DNA of 64,000 nt, taken from contig BDSI01000027.1 in the NCBI GenBank assembly GCA_003117195.1, positions 928,001-992,000 on the forward strand. The letters run 5' to 3'. Of the stretch, positions 11,101-23,084 are shown in pieces. Under the pieces are notes generated by a model. The model had not been told where the DNA came from, made no database searches, and was given only the letters and a program-made list of their open reading frames with translations. Position 1 is the stretch's first letter, and each line of letters opens with the position of its first letter. The position numbers were made by a program, and so were the translations under genes. This DNA is from Eudorina sp. 2006-703-Eu-15. Its lineage: Eukaryota > Chlorophyta > Chlorophyceae > Chlamydomonadales > Volvocaceae.

Positions 11101-14100
11101 ATGGCGGGGAGGAGGGCATGGGCGGCGGCCCGGAAGGGTGCGGACACACCGGCCGGCTCCCGCTGGCGGACGTGCGGCGAATAATAGCAGCGGTGAGAGG
11201 AAATCATATCATCGTTGAGGGGAATTACTTTGTTGGTCGCGCTGCGCAGTACTGTCGTACCACTGCCTTGATGGTGGTGAGCGACGACCTTAATCTTGTG
11301 CCTGCGTGTACCGTGCCGGCATGGCGAGTGGCTTTCCACGAGACTCCGAAGGTGTGAATAGGAGGGCTATGCTGCCTTTTCGTGGGACTGGGTTGCGGCT
11401 TCCTTATATACGTTTTTTCTCACCGCTCTCGCTGCTCTTGCGCAACTACGTTTTCCTCGCACCGGCAACCTGCAGGTGGAGCCGCTGTTTCCGCGCGCCG
11501 GTGCAGCTGCCGGCGGGGAGGTTTTGGTTGCTGCCGGGGTGGAGGGCACGGCAGAGCTGTCCGAGGCGCACGCGGCCAGCTGCCGGGGCGCCTGCGAGGT
11601 GCTGCGCGGCGTGTGCGGCTGGACCGCCCGAGCCCCTGCCCACCAGTCGTCTGCGCTGCAGGGTCCGCTGATGGGGGCGGTGGCTTCCGCGCTGCGGGGC
11701 CTGTCGGTGGTGGCGTCGGCCAGCCTGGGGCCGGGTCCAGGTAGGTGGCTGGTGTCGAATCTGGTGGATGAAGGAATCGGCCCGAGAAATGTGCTTTGAC
11801 GCAATCGCAAATACGGTGTTACAACACAAGAAAAGCGAATGCAAACAAACATGGTCGTCGTCCTACCGACATCCGGCACAATGCCCGCCGGCCCGACACG
11901 ACACGACATCCGGCACAATGCGGCATGCCGTGATGTTGCACCCAGTGAGTTGCTGTGCTGATCCCCGGTGTTGCTTCTCCGCCTTCCGAAGGTGGCTACC
12001 TGATGGCCGCCTGCCAGCTGGCTGTAGACGCTGCGGTGGTCCTGCCGTCGCTGGCGTCAGCCGGTGATGGCACGGGTGCAGCATACCAGGCTAACCCCGG
12101 GATGACGGTCGACGGCTGTGGAGGTGCTGGTGCACACCCAGCAGGCAGTGGCGACCCGAAGTCGCTGCAGTCCAGGCATTTGACAGCTGAGATGCTGCGC
12201 ATGTGGGAGGTCTGGATGCTGCCCTCCCTGGACAGGTGAGTGGACGCGGAGGGTGGGGCTGTCAATGAGGATCCTCAATTTTATGTCAAGATGGGGCAAC
12301 CGGTCAGGAGTTATCTTTGCGCAGTGCGCGTGTATACTTCCGGAAAGGATTGGTGCCCTCGACTGCACACGAGGAGCGGTGGCGCGGGGGATGGGCATGG
12401 GCAGTTCCGAGCCGGGCAGGCACACTTGCGCCTACAGTTGAATGTCATTCACTGGTCATATTGCAGGTGGCACAATGAAACGCGGGCGCTGGGGGCGGAT
12501 CCCGTACAACTGCTCCCTGTCATCACCCGGGCTCTCCAGGCGGCCGCTGTGCCTATGGCCGCGGCCCTGCTGGGCCCCCGCATTCCGGGTCCCGAGGCCG
12601 CAGCCGCAAACGGTACCTACCCAGGCGCCTTGCCGTCGGACGACCCTGCTGCCGCCGCAGCTATGGCCCTTGCAGAGAGGCTTCTGGCGGGTGGCTGGGT
12701 GCAGTTTTGCTTTGAAGTCTTGACCGCAGCCGCAGCTGTAGGCCGGGGTGCGGATCAGGCACATGGGGAGGGGTCAGCAGCTCAAGGAGAACTGTCGGCA
12801 GCAAAGGCGCAGTCTGCGGAGGCGGGCCTGACGGTGTGGCGGCTGCTGATGCTAGTGTCTGTCGCTTGTACCGACGAGGCGCACGGCCGCGCAAATACCG
12901 GAGTTGGTGCTGATGCAGAGGTGGCGGCAGTGGGTGGGCTGCAGGCCCTGGGCCGGTCTCAAGAGTTGTACGAAACTATGGCGGCGCTGATGAGCGGATT
13001 CGAGAGCGTAGCGCACGTTCTCGAGTTCCTGGCGACAGGTACGGCAGCCAAGGACTGACGTACCCTATTGAGCTACAATACCCCCGGGGTTGATTCTGGG
13101 AGCTGCTAATCTAGCCCGCACATGTGTTGCGGGGTAGAGCTGCGAGCACCATTGGTCGGCGCGAGTACCAATCGATAATCATGGATTAGGGCAGGTCAAA
13201 AGTGCCGGGCGGGGCCGAGCTGGCCGTTCTGACCCGGTTGAACACTGCGATGGTCTGCAGGCGGAGCGGAACAGGTCGCCGCGCAGGCGGTGGCGTCAGA
13301 CCAGGCCCCGGCTGCGGGAGTAGCCTTTGAGAGCTTCATGCGCCTGCTGCGGTGTGCGCTGACGGCCGGTGACATGGGCTGGGCAGTGGGCAGCGGCAGC
13401 GGAGACCTGGAGTGGCTGCTGGCGGCACTGGTCCACGTCCTGGCTGAGCCAGCAGTACAGCGGTGGGTTGCCGTACGGGCTGCAGAACAGTTGGGCCAAC
13501 CCACGGCGTGCGGCCCGCGGCTTTGCAAGTACCAAGTAAGCACTCTTAAATGTCTGGCTAAAGCTTAAGAGGTGATGGGAGGGGATTATTTTGCGATGCC
13601 AAACTGAACAGGGACTGCGCGAGGCATGGCCATATGAATGAATGAACGTTACAGCGGACCCGATATGTTGGACCCTGGTGGGCGCACCGCGAACGGTTCT
13701 TTGTCGCTAAAGATAGGAAGGCCGGCTAAAGCCGGCGACCATTTCACACCCATCATTGCAGGTGCTGGCCGAACGCCTGGTGGCAGTGTCTGCACCTGTA
13801 CCGCGAGGTGGAGGCGCGGGTGGCAATGGAGAGGGGCGCCCTGGCGCTGCCGCCGCAGCTGCTTCAGCCCCTGGAGCATATGATACTCAGCCACCCAGCG
13901 CCGCATGCGCCTGGCAACGTGACGCTTGCGGCCTCATGGAGCGCACTTGGTGGCGTCGGCGCCGGCGTGGCAGCGCCCCTTTCCCGTGTCGAGCTGCCGC
14001 TGTCTGTCTGGGCGATGCAGCATGCGGATCAGCTGCCTAGGTGGGAGCCGGGTTGCCTGGCTGCCTGCGGACTTGTTTTGGCAGTGTTGCCCAGGTTATG

Positions 14101-17100
14101 TAATATCCCTATAGCACGGATCCACACACCGCCCTCCCTTGTCATCTTAAGCATGAGCATCGACTCTCCGTCTGTCGTCGTGACATCGCTGACCGCAGCA
14201 TCGTCGCTGCAGCGCTCCCCGCCTGGCTGGTCGTGGACGAGAGCCGGGGGCAGGTTGACCTGGAGTGGGCTCCTCAAGAGGTGCTCGACATCGCAGCGGG
14301 CGTCGCAGCCAGCGCCGTGTCGATCCCCATCCTGGCACGGCTGCTACAACGATGTGCCGAGGCGGGCGCTGGCGGCGTTGGCCCCACTGCCTGGTCCCGC
14401 GGCGGCGGAAGCGGTGATAGCCTCCTCGACGTCAATGGCGCCCAGGCTGCCGCCTTACTTCGAGTGCGACTACTGCAGCTGCTTACGACCTGCCTGGGCG
14501 TCAGGCCGCAGCTGGTTGCACAAGCACTCGACACGGCGCTGGTGGCCAGCACACGAAGGCTGTTGCTTGATTTGGCAACCCCAGCAGGCCAGGGCGACAC
14601 GTGGGCCGCCGCCAGCGTGATATGGGTTCTGCAGCTCCTGACACAGCTGTTACTGGCAGCAACCGCAGTCTGCGGCTCGGAGGGCGGCTGCTCGGATCAG
14701 GGCGCCCTGAGCAGTCCGTGGGTAGTGGATCTCCTGTCCGAAGTCAGCCAGCAGCTGGGCAGGGCCGCTCCCAAGCTGCTGGTGACATTGGGCGCTTCAC
14801 AGGAGGCTGCAAGGGGCGCCGTGGGGAATCCTGCACACGACAACGCCCGCATGATGACGGCGGGCAGCACCTTACTCGCCAAGCTGCAGGCCGTGTGCTT
14901 CGATGCGGTGGCTCTGGGCCTGGCCTTGGTAGGTGCACTTTGTGCTGACCGAGCCGTACCCCGCGGAGCAGAAAACGCGCGACTACTTGTTACATAACGC
15001 GGATGCCTTGTTTTGTTAGGGCAAGCGACGCATCTTGACCGCTTGCTCAGAGCCTCAGACGCAAAGACGAATAGACTGCTAGTCCACTCCTACCGCCGCC
15101 CCTGCCTATTGCGTGCCCACTGCCCAGGATGTGGCATTCAATTGTCACCTGCCGGCTTCAGCGGTGCTAGCGCAGAGCGAGGCAGTCCAGGGAGCGGCCC
15201 GTCGGGCTGTAGCCAGGGCTGCCGATGGCACCGTTGGGGCTGCGGAGGTAAGGCTGCGTCGGCACTTGGCTAAGGCGAAGAGGCCCAGGCGAATGCTATG
15301 GATGACGACGGCGCGGCCGGACCCTACGCAACACAAATCCGCTGTTGCCCATTGCGATTCCGGCCGCCCACGTGAATTTGCTCGGGACATGTCCTGGTAT
15401 TTCGGCTTGGGTGTGTCAGTGCCAAGTATCGCTGAACCCTTCTTACAACGAATTCAATCACGCTGGGGCCACCGCCACTTTTCGCTTACAATTTGGACCA
15501 TTGCTCTCGCGTTAGCGGATCAATCACCAAGCCCTTCCCAACCCACCCGAAACCCGTCGCGCAGACGTGCCCCCCCGCGCTGCTGCTCCTGGCGATGTCC
15601 GCGCTCCATGGGTGCGCCCACTGCGGTGGCGCCGATGCACCCAGCGGATTATGTGCCGATGCGATGGGTGCGAGCGCCGGCGTGCAGCGCCCGGACGCTG
15701 CTCACTCGGCGAGGCTGTTGGAGGACCTATTGCTCGTTGCCACCTCAGCCGCAGCGCCTGTCGCCCGCAATCTGGCGTTGCAGTGCCTTTGGCTGCGGCT
15801 GGCTCTGCTTCCGGGTGAGGTGGAGCGCCTGATTAGCCCGGCGGGCGATGCCTGTCACGCGGCCGACGGCGTGGCGGCCAAGGAGGCTGGCGGCGACCCC
15901 AGACTTGGAAGGTCACAGCGCCTTGAACTGCTGTCGTGTACGTTCAGCAATGCCGCCTGTGACGATATGGCCTGCGGCAGGTGCGGGTGGGGGGAGGGCG
16001 AAGGCCATCGGGACTGTAGGGCGAGGTGGCGGTGCGATGGAAGAGGGCTGAGCTCAGCCTTGCCATGACACTCTGCCGGCATTGAAAAACACTGCTTCGC
16101 TGTTGCGCTAAATGACATCCGCTAGGCCTAGTGAATCCAAAGGACATCGTACATCTCTTTGACTCGTCACGAAGGTTCCTTTAGCGGCCCCTCGCGAGGT
16201 GACCTCACCGGCATCGGCGCCTTTTCGCCTCCTCTCTGCAGGGCTCCAGCTCTGCTAGGACTGGCTGCCCTGTCGTCTGCGTGTGTTGTGCGTGAGGACC
16301 AACGGGGTGAGTGCGGTCCAGGCGGAGCTGCGCGCTTGGAGCGCATGCTGCCCTGGGCTCGGGTGATCCTCCGCCAGGCAGTGTCCCGAGTCTGCGGCTG
16401 CCACGCCGCCAATAGCGGCGTGCGCGCCTTCGTGTTCAGCGGATCCTCCGCGGGCGACAGCACCGATGTGGGTCCGCCGATGCATCGCGAGGCGCTGACG
16501 GCGCTGCAGCTCCTGCCCGACTTGGCACTACTCCGCGCCCTACTGGCCGTGTCGTCAACCGTGACAACGGTAACGGAGTTCCAAAACGCCAATCTGGGAG
16601 AGGCGTCAAGTACTGGTGCACCATCACATGCCGGTGCGGCTGGCGGTGGCGGCAGCAGCAGCCCGTTAGGCTGGGTCCTGGCCGAGCTGCGGGCTGCCGC
16701 AGCCGACAACCTACTTGTTCAGGCGCTGCTGCAACCACCGCATCCTGCGTTGCAGCCGTTGGCCAACGAGGTCTTCACTGGGATGGTGCGGCAGGGATTG
16801 CTGGAGCCCGCCACTCTCAGCAGGGCGCGGAGCGCAGTGGCCTCCCGGATCTGGCGCCTGCAACAGCAGGAAGGAGGAGGAGTTGCGGCCGCTAGCTGCG
16901 TTTTCGGTGGGACCGTCGCGATGCAGCATGTGCTGCGACTGAGCGCGGAGGTGGAGCCTGCGGCAGCGGTAATGGAACGCGCGGTGGAGGCTTGCGGCCC
17001 GTCTGTGCCCCTGTGCTCCTCCGACACGTACCGGTCATGGGTTCTGACAGCAATCCAGCTCGTCGTTGCAAATCGAACATGGCAACGTGATGAAATCCAG

Positions 17101-17226
17101 GGCCATGATTGGCTCAGAGGAAGAAACGCCATGCAAGGCGGTATGTTGAAGGATATATTCACGGGCATCGATGACCAAGCGCTGCTTGGTTGCATGGATG
17201 AGCAACTGCGTTTCATTGTGGCTTAA
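8109..17226 (+). CDS. Large unrecognised helical-repeat-like protein (15 exons)
   Basis: Fifteen exons join without a stop into 1,879 residues: 8109-8287, 8461-8793, 9073-9450, 9731-9912, 10183-10614, 10936-11192, 11476-11740, 11992-12235, 12467-13038, 13261-13528, 13762-14040, 14199-14928, 15128-15247, 15565-15980 and 16242-17226 (TAA). The protein is Leu/Ala-rich with many amphipathic helix-like stretches such as HASLLVSALVDLLTWCTD and LLQLLTTCLGVRPQLVAQAL. These resemble ARM/HEAT solenoid repeats and are separated by Gly/Ser/Ala-rich linkers. I see no catalytic motif, zinc site, signal peptide or membrane segment, and I do not recognise the family. The ATG at 8109 directly follows an AG acceptor, so the true start may lie in an undetected upstream exon. 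The exon 10 to 11 junction was chosen because it opens a frame containing HLYREVEARVAMERGA. Expression as one transcript is inferred from phase continuity. Confidence 0.7.
11867..11921 (+). repeat. 18-bp direct repeat in an intron
   Basis: CGACATCCGGCACAATGC occurs at 11867-11884 and again at 11904-11921, within the intron between exons 7 and 8 of the large helical protein gene. The copies are identical and 19 bp apart. No function is evident; it looks like a local duplication. Confidence 0.7.
13635..13661 (-). repeat. Terminal fragment of the X end of the dispersed repeat
   Basis: Within intron 10 of the large helical protein gene stands (TGAA)n followed by CGTTACAGCGGACCC. The same terminus is found at 36623, 54724 and, inverted, at 58034. 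Similarity ends soon after the GGACCC, so this is a short remnant. Confidence 0.7.
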
Positions 17227-17502
17227 TAACGGTACAGTAAATTTCGCAAGATAGCGCCCACGAAGCATGTGACAGGGAATTGGGTGGGGACGGCCGTGAC
17301 AAGTTCCAGGTTCCAAACTCAAAATTATGTCCAGATGTCGTGTGCATGGTGAATGGTGCATGCAATTTAGGAAACCTTTCTTATTATCTTCTACCTTTGT
17401 TTACGTCGGTTAAAACGAAATATGTCTTGTCATTGTTGATTCGGTCGATGTTGAGACTCTCTTGTCATTGTTGATTCGGCCGGGCAGTGCCCATCCGCGC
17501 CA
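17227..17502. promoter_or_regulatory. Upstream region of RecQ gene with 19-bp direct repeat
   Basis: This 276-bp gap follows the TAA of the large helical protein gene and precedes the ATG of the RecQ gene. CTTGTCATTGTTGATTCGG occurs twice, at 17426-17444 and 17461-17479, the second copy ending 23 bp before the ATG. It therefore probably sits in the RecQ promoter or 5' leader. Whether it binds a factor is unknown. Confidence 0.55.
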
Positions 17503-20500
17503 ATGCAACAGCACCCGCTTATCAGGAAGCTAGAGAACTTAGGATATTGTAGCGATACTGTGCACACAGCTTTTAATGCGCTTGTAAGCCTGCGGGGCTG
17601 CAAAGCAGTTGATGTGCGCGACAACGAGGAAAGCGTAAACGCGCTTTTAGATATAATTTACGGCGCTCCAGAAGGCGAAGATGGGAACGACGCCGATAGC
17701 GGCGATGTGGGGCAGCGCGGGCAGTCTTCTGACGGCAGCGATGATAACGAGGAGGCCGACTCGGGAGATGTCAGCGACAGTGATGGCGATGGCGCTTCCG
17801 CAACAGAAGACACGCAAGACAGCGCTGGTGGCGAGGATTCAGATTGGGAAATCCACGCACAAGCGAGCAGCGATGTGAGTTGCGTACACTTTTTGGGCCG
17901 CTGGAATTGGGACAGGGTATGTGTTGGTAGCGGGTGAAGTAACCCGTTAACCTTTCTCCTGGATAATCCATTCCAGGAGGAGGACTTCGTCATGATGGCT
18001 CGTCCTCCTGCTAGGGAGCAGCTGCACGGCCCCGGAGCGGTGGGTCAGGTTGCAGAGGTCACCACAGACAAGCGATCGCCGAGCTGACCTGTCGCACCGC
18101 TTAGTTTATTGTCGCACACTGTGCCTATGCATATACGGGTCAGTGCTTAGCAGGGCTTAGTCATCTTGCGTCTGGGCAGGCTCTGTGCGACGGTGCCTCA
18201 TTGATTTGTCGGCGGTTACCCGCTGGCGTCATTCCTGCTGGTGTATACCGCTGATCCCAATGTGAGGTTCCGCTGTAACCTTGCACTCGATCCGTGGTGT
18301 CTCGTGAGGCTCGTTTGTGTCTAGCTCATCCCGACCTGCCAATTTAAGATGTTCATGCCCACAAATTTGATCCAGGGCCGAGGTGGACACCGAACCGCGG
18401 AAATGCAACGGGCAGGGCATCAACAGATGGGCATCGCGGCGTTCACAACCCAACACACGTCCGGCACTGCGATGCCGACCTGGATGGGCCCGCCAACTGC
18501 GGATGAGGTTCGCAGCGTCAAGTCGGGAAATGTCGACGCGTTGCTGCAATTCGCGAACAGGTAAGTCGTAGTCAGACGCAACTTGTCGAAGTGGTTTGGG
18601 AACACCGCTCTTACAACGGATGACGAACTGCAGCCTATGGGTGCTGCCGGATATGGACTTATGGAGCCCACCTTCATGCTTACGGTCCGCTCCGGAATCG
18701 GGGGACAAATATGCAAGTCGTGTTCGGATGCCTGCCGGTGGCGCGCTGAAGATGTGACATCGGGGCAGACGACGTTTATGGAAACCGCACTGGTGGGGCC
18801 CACCTACTGCGAGGCCAGCAATAAGCCCAATGCCTCAGTGCATCTACCCTATGCAGCTACGATAGTCTTAGCAAAGCGCTAGTGAAGCGTAAAAAATAAA
18901 GGCTATCTGTGCATTCGGAGTGTCCGTACGATGTACGGAACTTGCAAGGTTATCAGTCGCGGCAAGCGACATTGTTTCTTCATTCAAGTTTTTACGTAGC
19001 AACGTTTGGGTGCGGCTCTGCAGGGGTTGGTCCGTACGTTGGGCCTGGTCCGTAAGCCTGGGTTGGCGACTGCCCGATGTGACACCCTACTCTCTTCACC
19101 AAAGCCGACTTCTCTGAGTCCATTCGACGTTCCGTGATGTCCCGTATTACGCCTTAATTGGGGCTCGTCGTCCATGCCTCTGCTGTGTAGGCGCATTTTT
19201 GGCAACGACGGCTTTCGGTCGAACCAGCTGGATGTGATAAAGGCGACGCTCTCTGGGCGGGACGTGTTTGTCCTGATGCCCACCGGCGGGGGCAAAAGTC
19301 TTTGCTACCAGGTGAGCAGCATATCGCTGGAGCCCAAAGCTCGCATTCCGGATCTCGCACTCGTTGTGGTTTCGCATTGCGTGAGCTTCAACTGCACTTG
19401 ATTGGTCCTTGCCTTCAACTGTAAACAAGACGTGAATAAGACGGAAATCGTGATCAGTGTGTAGGAGCGCCACATATGTGTTGGATGTTCACTGGTGCGC
19501 ACGGCGACCACGTTCCGACACTTGTTTCTTCTGCAATCCCTCTGGGGCTTCCTCGCACCAGTTGCCGGCAGTGGTCAGCCAGGGCATCACCGTCGTCGTG
19601 TGTCCGCTTCTGTCGCTGGTGGGTCCTGAACTGGGCGGTGGGTTCGGCGAGGCGAGCGCTATACACTTGGTGCCTGCACCTGAAAGACAAAATGTGAACC
19701 GTTAGTTTGTTGCCAGGGCTAATGGATGATCACCCATGTTGCATTCCTGCTGCGGCGAAAGTGGTAGCGTCGCTAAGTGCTAGTGAGGTCTCAAGGCGAT
19801 TATGTACAATGAGCACACAGCTCAGACAAATTCTGCCTCCCATTTGCCGTTTGCGTTCATCTCCGTCCCCACAGATGCAAGACCAGGTGCGGGCGCTGTG
19901 CTCGCTTCGGGGCGGCGGCGTGCCCGCCACCTTCCTGAGCTCGCAGCAGACGCAGGACGAGGCGGTGTCGGTGCTGCGCGAGCTGCGAAAGGAGCGGCCT
20001 AGCTGCAAGCTGCTGTACCTGACACCCGAGGCACTGGTCAAGGGCAACCGCATTAAGGAACTGCTGGACCGTCTGCACCAGCGTGGTCGCCTAGCGCGCT
20101 TTGTCATTGACGAGGTAAAGTCAGTTGCTGCTCCCACGGTTGTCAGGTGTTACAGGAGCCTTATCGATTGCTCGTGCAGCAAGGGCCTAATCCCTGTCTC
20201 TGCCGCTCCACATCCAGGCGCACTGTGTGTCCACATGGGGACATGATTTCCGCCCCGACTACGCGCAGCTGGGGCTGCTGAAGGTAGGTGCCGTTGTCAG
20301 GGCTGTGCACGCTCACATGCTGAAGGAATTGGTCCGTACCTGGCAGCGTGTCATGGTACCTTCGGGCCTTGTTTACAGCCGTGTTGGATGACACGGCTGT
20401 CCTGGCCCGTTAGAACGCCCGGTCGGGTACTACGGGTCCACCTTGTAACGGTTACATTACGGCTGTACACCTGATCCGCAAGGGAGCGAGTTCAAAGGCT

Positions 20501-23084
20501 TCATTACGAAGGAGGTTAATGGAGTGTGCTTTTCATCCCGCGCCATAGCCTCTTCAGCCCGTTCTAGTGTGGCGGCGCTTTGCTCACTGTTGCGCCGCGC
20601 TGCAGTCACGCTATCAGCGCGTCCCGATCATGGCGCTGACCGCGACGGCCACGGAGGAGGTCAAGCTGGACATACTGCGGAAGCTGGCCATCGAGCGGTC
20701 GGCAACAGTCTTCAAGGTAAGGCTCTGCTACAACCTCATCGCCTTGCAGGCTCTCCCAGTGCTGCGTATCGTTCAAGCCCGTATCATGTCCGTCCCCCGC
20801 AGACAAGCTTCCACAGGCCCAACCTCGACTTCGTCGTGTACGACAAGCCCACCGGCCTTACGGAGGAGGGGAAGCCCGCCGACATGGAGATGCTGGTGGC
20901 GCAAATCATGCACAAGGGCGTTAGCACGTCGGGCATCGTCTACTGCCTGTCGCGGGAGGACTGCGAGGAGGTCTCTGGGTGAGTTTTGGACGGGTGCGGA
21001 ATCCCTAGCCTACCCCGCATAAAAGGATGCACTGCAGCTGCCACTGACCCTACTGCGGCAATACCGATTCGTAGGCTTGTTTGATTGTCTGCGAATCCAG
21101 GGCCTTAACCCATGTCTTGGTCGTGCAGGTACCTGAACGCCAGCAACATTCGTGCAGCATACTACCATGCTGGCATGACGCCGAAGCAGCGCACGCAGGT
21201 GAGGATCCCGCGTTTGTAGCTGCGTAGGGATTAATCGTGGATGAGTTGTCGGCCGGAAGGGCACAGCGCACGTTAGTCGCTTGCATTATGTCACACATTC
21301 TATCTGCCAACCTCTGCCCCCGGTCGATTGCCCGTCCGCAGGTTCAGAACAAGTGGCGCGACGGCGAGATCGCGGTCGTGGTCGCCACCATCGCGTTCGG
21401 CATGGGTGGGTTGCTAACATGCTAAGGTGCTTGCATCCCTGGGACGTGGGCATCACGTGCGCTGTCCGGTACGCGCACCTGACGTTCGTGCTGAATTTGT
21501 TGCCCCTGGGGCCCTGCAGGCATCGACAAGGCCGACGTGCGGTACGTGATCCACTTCAGCCTCAGCAAGAGCCTGGAGGGCTACTTCCAGGAGGCCGGCC
21601 GCGCTGGGCGTGACGGGCTGCCCTCTGAGTGCGTCATATACAGCGCACCCAAGAAGGATGGCAACCGACTGAGCTTCATGATCAACAAGGGTAAGGGGTC
21701 ACAAAATGGTGCCGGGGCTGAGCGGGTCCACGAGGCGTCGTTTTTATTGAACTCGGGCTTGTTCGCGTTGTTTTGGAATCAAAGTATGCACTCGGGCTCT
21801 TTATCCTTCATCGATGTCGACACCTAACAGGCACGTGTGTGTTCGGCAGGAAGCAGGGCCAATCGGGATGCCGCGATGCGGCACCTGCAGGAAATGGTCG
21901 AGTACTGCAACGCGCGAAGGTGATACCGGTTTGTGCCGCCGAGGGCGTTTCCACACGGTGTCTTCGGGCCCTTTGCACCACCATTTAATGGGCCACTTCG
22001 TACATAAGCTCCTATCCAGGCTTTCCGACGTCGTCCGTTGCTCGGTTTATTCTGAACTTCGAAAACCTAACTACTAACTTGCGTTGGTGTACTTCACACC
22101 ACCGTTATTGCATCTGACTCGTGCCCCAAGCGTAATGACGTGCACTCACTGGTGCCCGTACTACGCAGACGCTGTCGCCACCAGATGCTGCTCCAGTACT
22201 TCGCAGACAACTCGCTGAATAACGGCTGCGGTAACCGATGCGACAACTGCATGAACCGCCAAAACCGCGAGTGGTCGTACATGGAGAACGGGCAAGAGCT
22301 CGGGCCGCCGCGCCGGCCGCCCTGGATGGCAACTGAGGACGACCCGGATGGTGGCAGCGCCGGGGGCGCGCGACGGCGCGGCGGCAACGGAGACACGAAA
22401 AAGGCCGGGCGTGGCTCCACCGGAGGACGGGCAGGCCAGAAGCGCGGGGCGGCGGCGGGCGGGGTGGCGGAGAACACCGGCTTCCAGACAGCTGCCAGCT
22501 TAATGCAGGTGGGCGGCGGGGCCAGCAAGCGGCAGGCCACTGGGAAAGCCGCCGGTTTCGCGGGCTTCCAGGTGGCCGCTTCGCTGCACGGCGGCGAAGC
22601 AAACGCCAACCAGGCAGCTACCAACAGAGCGCCCATCGTGCGCAAGCTGAACGCGCCGCACAGTGCCCGGACAGGAGGCGGCGGGCACGCGGAACATGCC
22701 CACAGGGCGACGGAGAGCGGTGCACCGGTGTCCGCTGGTCGTGTGAACCCCTTCCTGCGGCTGAACGCCAGTGGGGGTCAGACTGAAGAGCCGGAAGGAG
22801 CTGGAACGCAGCGGTTTGGGAGTGCCGCCGCCGCCGCTGGTAATGCAGCAGTCATGCGAGCGGCGGCAGTGCAAGCTGGCGGGCCAACATCCACGTTGCC
22901 GGGGGGCGCAGCGGGGGCGGTGGCCGGGGCTCCACGGAAGCCGGTGATCAGTGCTCGAGCGCAGGCTATGCAGGCGGCCAGCGCGCGCTTGCGTCGCCAG
23001 CAGCAGGTCATAGCGCAGCAGGAGGTTGCGGCGGTGCATGTAGCCCGAAGCGCAGGTGTTCAGGCTTTGGCAGTTGATGATTAG
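17503..23084 (+). CDS. RecQ-family DNA helicase with UBA-like N-terminus
   Basis: An ATP-dependent 3'-5' DNA helicase of genome maintenance. Exons: 17503-17874, 17977-18039, 18376-18560, 19191-19311, 19562-19618, 19875-20114, 20218-20283, 20606-20716, 20803-20978, 21129-21198, 21342-21405, 21520-21690, 21850-21919 and 22169-23084; 893 residues, phases consistent. Visible motifs: motif 0 [10 protein letters not shown], Walker A PTGGGKS (about 237-243), DEAH (about 345-348, split by an intron), TATAT, and motif [17 protein letters not shown] (here [13 protein letters not shown]). A RecQ zinc cluster follows, ending CGNRCDNC. The first 55 residues ([15 protein letters not shown] and on) look like a UBA fold, followed by an acidic Asp/Ser/Glu tract. 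After the zinc cluster come about 280 Ala/Gly-rich residues without a visible HRDC domain. The helicase call is certain; orthology to a specific RecQ (BLM, RECQ5, RecQsim) is not settled. Exons 2-3 are the least certain. Confidence 0.92.
20403..20459 (+). repeat. Y-end fragment of the dispersed repeat in a RecQ intron
   Basis: Within the intron before exon 20606 stand GCCCGTTAGAACGCCCGGTC and GGGTCCACCTTGTAACGGTT, then ACATTA. The same end is seen at 55000-55054, at 57870-57929 and inverted at 56842. The fragment is about 57 bp and ends at the shared ATTA boundary. Confidence 0.75.
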
